From NCBI RefSeq assembly GCF_033880585.1, contig NZ_CP137624.1, positions 3,197,501-3,261,500 of the forward strand: DNA of 64,000 bases, written 5' to 3'. The notes beneath the pieces are model-generated. The model had not been told where the DNA came from, ran no database searches, and saw only the letters and a program-made list of their open reading frames with translations. Numbering within the stretch: position 1 is the stretch's first letter; each line of letters starts with the position of its first letter. The position numbers were made by a program, and so were the translations under genes. Shown piece after piece: positions 60,940 to 64,000 of this stretch. The DNA comes from Lysinibacillus louembei. Its GTDB lineage: Bacteria > Bacillota > Bacilli > Bacillales_A > Planococcaceae.

Positions 60940-61035
60940 ATATCTGAATACATTGTCCAAAATTGCACATTGAATGCAGATACAAAGGCACGTATGATAA
61001 GTACTAATCAAGTTAAAAATGGAGAGAGGTACAGG

Positions 61036-61530
61036 ATGGTTACATTAAGACATGTAGAAATGGCAGATTTAGAGCAGCTAATAGGAATTGAAAATGAGGG
61101 CTTCTCTAGCGAGGAAGCAGCTACAAAAGAGGCATTTATCGAGAGAATTCAGCTTATTGCGGATACTTTTATTGTGGCAGAAAGCGATGGGAAAATAGCG
61201 GGCTATATTAATGGTCCTGTCATTTCACAGCCTTACATTACAGATGATTTGTTTAAGAAAATTGTCAAAAATCCACCAAAGGGTGGCTATCAAAGTGTAT
61301 TAGGGGTAGCCGTAACAAGGCACGCAAGAAATCAAGGCATTGCAAGCATGTTAATTAAAAAAATGGAAGAGCTGAATGAGCAAAATGGGCGTCAAGGTAT
61401 TACGCTAACATGTAAACAGGAGTTAATTGCTTTTTATGAAAAGCTCGGCTTTGTCAACGAGGGGCTATCTGAATCTTCACACGCTGGAATAGATTGGTAT
61501 AACATGGTTAAAACAAAAAAGAGCTATTAA
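61036..61530 (+). CDS. GNAT-family N-acetyltransferase, AANAT-like
   Basis: Protein of 164 residues. It opens MVTLRHVEMADLEQLIGIENEGF; the acetyl-CoA loop is RHARNQGIASMLIKKM near residue 96; the closing part is LIAFYEKLGFVNEGLSESSHAG, as in arylalkylamine N-acetyltransferase-like bacterial proteins. The ATG at 61036 has GGAGAGAGG upstream; a frame beginning at 60970 lacks one. Acceptor unknown. Confidence 0.85.
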   Translation: MVTLRHVEMADLEQLIGIENEGFSSEEAATKEAFIERIQLIADTFIVAESDGKIAGYINGPVISQPYITDDLFKKIVKNPPKGGYQSVLGVAVTRHARNQGIASMLIKKMEELNEQNGRQGITLTCKQELIAFYEKLGFVNEGLSESSHAGIDWYNMVKTKKSY

Positions 61531-61555
61531 AATAAGGAATTACATATTTATTGAG

Positions 61556-61590
61556 GGCTGCCTGAAAAAAAATCGTCTTTTCAGACAGCC
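61556..61590. terminator. terminator between the acetyltransferase and receptor genes
   Basis: GGCTGCCTGAAAA and TTTTCAGACAGCC pair with one mismatch over a nine-base loop; A and T tracts flank the loop side. Same hairpin family as at 31785. Confidence 0.7.
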
Positions 61591-61636
61591 TTCACCTTTG
61601 TATTAAATATTCGCTAAGATTTTTCCCTTTTCAACA

Positions 61637-63325
61637 TCACACTTTAAATTTTCGTACTTCCTGCTGTAAAGCTTGCGCATTTTCAGTTAATGTTGTAGCG
61701 ACATTTGCCACCTGATTCATCGTGGCAGATTGCTCCTCCATTGCTGCGGCAACCGTTTCAATATTGCTCGAAATATTTTGTGTGCCTGTTGCGATTTCTG
61801 TCACAGAGGCGGACACCTGTTCAGCACTTGCAGAAAGCTGTTCAGACGTTGCGGAAACTTCTTGAATTTGGTCAGTCATATTTTTAACAGCTCCGACAAT
61901 CGTTTCAAATGATTCGCCTGCCCTCGTAATCACTTTGACGCCATCCTCCACAGAAGTAAGTGAATTTTTCACAGCTTGTTCTACACTGTCTGTCTCCTGC
62001 TTAATTTCTGCTGTGAGCACTGCAATGTTACTAGCAGATGCATTGGATTGCTCTGCAAGCTTTCTCACTTCGTCAGCCACAACGGCAAAGCCTTTACCGT
62101 GCTCCCCTGCTCGCGCTGCCTCAATTGCCGCATTTAATGCTAATAAATTCGTTTGATTCGTTATTTCTGTAATAGCATTTGTCATATTTTCAATTGCTTC
62201 TGTTTTTTGAGTTAAATTTTGCACAAGCTCATTAACAGCAGAAGTTGAGGAGCTAATTACCGTCATTTGTTGACTTGCATCAGTAATAATTTGCGCACCG
62301 TCTGTTGCAACATTGCTTGCATGTAAGGATGAAGAATGCAACGATTGAGATGCCTCTGCAATACGCTGGACGCCTTGTGCTGTTTCCTCCATCGCAAGCG
62401 CACTTTCATTGGCTGAATTCGTCGCTGTTTGAGAGGTTTGTGCTGTATTCACTGCCTGTCTTGTTACATCCTCTGATGTTGCTGTCATTTCCTCAGCACT
62501 TGCAGAAAGCTCCTCTGCCGATACATTCAGCTGCTCAACATTTGATTGAATATGTACAATTAATGTGCGTATATTGTTTTTCATTGCATTAAAAATGGTA
62601 CTCAGCTTTCCTAATTCATCATGAGAAGTAATTGTCATATCCTCTTTTGACAAATCGCCATCACCAATCGCTGTTGCTTGTTCCATAATAAGCAGCAATG
62701 GACTCGTAATTGTCCGACGAACATAGAACATAACACCGATACTAATTAATATACTAATAGCTAACACAATATAGGAAAGAATATTGGCATTGCTTGCTGT
62801 TGAATTGATCTCTTCTTGAATGTTAGCCATCTGCTCTATTTGGAATGCATTCATTTCGTCACCAGCTTCCAATATCCCCGTGTTCACCTCATGAACAGTT
62901 GTATTCATAATCTTGACGGCCTGAATCGTATTCCCACCATCTACTAGTGTAAGCAGCTGTGGTACAATCTTTTTAAACTCCTCATTATTCGTATACGCTT
63001 TTTCCCAAAGCGCTTTAAATTCAGCTGAATGAATATATCCTTCTAAATCAGCTAATTTTTTATCAAGAATTTCCTCTGCTAGCTTTAAATTTTCTCTATG
63101 GATGGAAGCGTCTGGATCTAAAATAATAGCACGCATATGAGAGGCACGCATCCCTGTCTCATAGCGGATAGCTTCAATTAAAAGAAGCTGATTTAAACGA
63201 TAATCCAATGCTTCATCTGTTTTTTTCGTAATATTACTTAAATTAAAAATACTACTGCCCATTGATATAATTAATAACGCAATAAATATAATAAAAATCA
63301 CATTCAACTTTTTCCCAATACTCAT
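61637..63325 (-). CDS. methyl-accepting chemotaxis protein, paralogue of the 57.8-kb gene
   Basis: Protein of 562 residues with the same order: span, four-helix-bundle sensing domain ([22 protein letters not shown]), second span, HAMP, signalling domain with [20 protein letters not shown] and the KFKV end. The two genes share long identical stretches in the signalling half while the sensing half is only moderately similar, as expected after duplication and ligand divergence. AAAAGGAGGAG precedes the ATG. Confidence 0.93.
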   Translation of the reverse strand: MSIGKKLNVIFIIFIALLIISMGSSIFNLSNITKKTDEALDYRLNQLLLIEAIRYETGMRASHMRAIILDPDASIHRENLKLAEEILDKKLADLEGYIHSAEFKALWEKAYTNNEEFKKIVPQLLTLVDGGNTIQAVKIMNTTVHEVNTGILEAGDEMNAFQIEQMANIQEEINSTASNANILSYIVLAISILISIGVMFYVRRTITSPLLLIMEQATAIGDGDLSKEDMTITSHDELGKLSTIFNAMKNNIRTLIVHIQSNVEQLNVSAEELSASAEEMTATSEDVTRQAVNTAQTSQTATNSANESALAMEETAQGVQRIAEASQSLHSSSLHASNVATDGAQIITDASQQMTVISSSTSAVNELVQNLTQKTEAIENMTNAITEITNQTNLLALNAAIEAARAGEHGKGFAVVADEVRKLAEQSNASASNIAVLTAEIKQETDSVEQAVKNSLTSVEDGVKVITRAGESFETIVGAVKNMTDQIQEVSATSEQLSASAEQVSASVTEIATGTQNISSNIETVAAAMEEQSATMNQVANVATTLTENAQALQQEVRKFKV

Positions 63326-63548
63326 TATAACTCCTCCTTTTGGAAATCTTTTATTTGTTTATATGATGGATACCGATATTTAATAGATTATACTATGAAT
63401 ACGATCCGCACTTCTTGATATAATAGTTACAACTATTTTTATTCTTTTAAATTATGTATCGAATTTATAGTCCCTCTTTTTATGCGATCAGTTCAAAAAT
63501 ATACTAGATTACCATAAAAATTTCTTTTCTTATAGTAAATCTCCATAA

Positions 63549-63598
63549 AATAAGGCTGTTAGAAAGTAGAATCTTCCTACTTTTCTAACAGCCTTATT
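63549..63598. terminator. terminator of the copper-amine-oxidase-N protein gene
   Basis: AATAAGGCTGTTAGAAAGTAG pairs with its complement (one bulge) over a short loop, just past the stop at 63603. Confidence 0.8.
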
Positions 63599-63602
63599 AA
63601 GC

Positions 63603-64000
63603 TTATTGTGCGTTACGTAAAATATAAATTAAATCTTGTTGTACATATGTTTTATTTTTTTCTAATAATGCTGGCGCTTCATCAAAGCTCTTCGTTACAC
63701 CATTATCTGTATATGCCTTTTGTCCACGTGTAATTTCATAGGAAAGATTGCCTTTTGTGATCACTGCACCTTTTCCTGTTGATTTCACCGCATAGCCATA
63801 ATATTCAGCTAAATCGCGTAATGGCACCATCGTCACACCGTTTACTTCATAGCTATCCTGTGCAATTAGCCCTGGTAATACATCTAAAATTTGAATAATT
63901 GGCTCTGGCATAGCTTCCTCTAATACGATAATTTTAGAAGGTGTTGTTTGAGCTGGGATACTTCTTGTTGAGGCAGTGTAAAAAACAAGTGATTCCTTGC
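63603..64000 (-). CDS. copper amine oxidase N-terminal-domain protein, 3' part
   Basis: The frame is open to the window edge, so the gene begins beyond 64000; about 131 residues remain. The domain signature is VNGVTMVPLRDLAEYYGYAV, a beta-rich module (Cu_amine_oxidN1) found in secreted or cell-wall proteins of Bacillales and not an oxidase active site. A Thr/Ser/Pro-rich linker (STRSIPAQTTPSK) precedes it. An internal ATG at 63911 is not a plausible start. Ends at the hairpin at 63549-63598. Confidence 0.78.
   Translation of the reverse strand, partial: KESLVFYTASTRSIPAQTTPSKIIVLEEAMPEPIIQILDVLPGLIAQDSYEVNGVTMVPLRDLAEYYGYAVKSTGKGAVITKGNLSYEITRGQKAYTDNGVTKSFDEAPALLEKNKTYVQQDLIYILRNAQ

Noticed and set aside
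1-64000. tRNA or rRNA genes, intact insertion sequences or prophage
   Set aside because: I looked for cloverleaf-like GGTTCGAATCC arms, 16S/23S blocks and transposase or phage structural genes and saw none apart from the Rpn genes and weak relics.

Overview
The window reads as chromosome of a low-GC, endospore-forming, chemotactic Bacillota, most like the Planococcaceae (Lysinibacillus/Solibacillus group). The evidence is an AT-rich base composition, strong AGGAGG-type ribosome sites with frequent TTG and GTG starts, a gerA-gerB-gerC germinant receptor operon, three methyl-accepting chemotaxis proteins, and Bacillus-type control elements (BirA, PurR-like and cre-like sites, a cobalamin riboswitch, many intrinsic terminators). 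I see no rRNA or tRNA genes, CRISPR array, prophage or intact insertion sequence. The genus is an inference from gene content and style.

Layout. 1-7.3 kb: RNase HI-like tail, chromate transporter, type II pantothenate kinase, DEDDh exonuclease, squalene/phytoene synthase-family gene, a long 20-bp repeat array, and a diguanylate cyclase gene broken by one in-frame stop. 7.3-16 kb: chemotaxis receptor, biotin pair bioY-bioB under a BirA operator, Dps, glycerate kinase, and trhO behind a hairpin-rich leader. 16-21.2 kb: mannitol operon mtlA-mtlR-mtlF-mtlD. 21.3-25.8 kb: a second 20-bp array and an NAD-salvage operon (pnuC, nadR, NrtR-like Nudix regulator) ending in a nuclease/ATPase fusion. 26-29 kb: an Rpn-family nuclease with a ribosome site and start inside the gene, followed by a tandem stand-alone copy of its C-terminal part; Nudix, phosphatase and zinc-finger genes lie upstream. 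29-38.9 kb: metE under a cobalamin riboswitch with two terminators, then a corrinoid salvage operon (cobQ, cbiZ, cbiB, cobC-type decarboxylase) in one long run with dsdA and a YaiI/YqxD gene.

39-49.4 kb: glutamate dehydrogenase, a lone purC with a PurR-like dyad, two duplicated pepF oligoendopeptidase genes with matching promoters, malic enzyme, and a TauE/SafE permease plus membrane-anchored serine protease pair. 49.4-54.1 kb: an Rpn gene relic and a compact four-gene run (FAD oxidoreductase, SRPBCC-DoxX protein, DUF4166, YndJ). 54.3-64 kb: gerABC, two paralogous chemotaxis receptors flanking an AlkZ/YcaQ-like gene and an acetyltransferase, and the start of a copper-amine-oxidase-N domain protein.

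The genes connect in several places. The corrinoid salvage operon ends just before the B12 riboswitch that governs the B12-independent methionine synthase, so corrinoid supply and metE repression are neighbours. The NAD-salvage operon carries its own likely repressor, with a candidate operator on its promoter. The observations I rate highest are the Rpn gene-within-gene plus its duplicated C-terminal copy, the nuclease/ATPase gene in the NAD operon, the two related repeat arrays placed just 3' of genes, and the cobyric acid synthase whose glutaminase nucleophile is changed to glycine.
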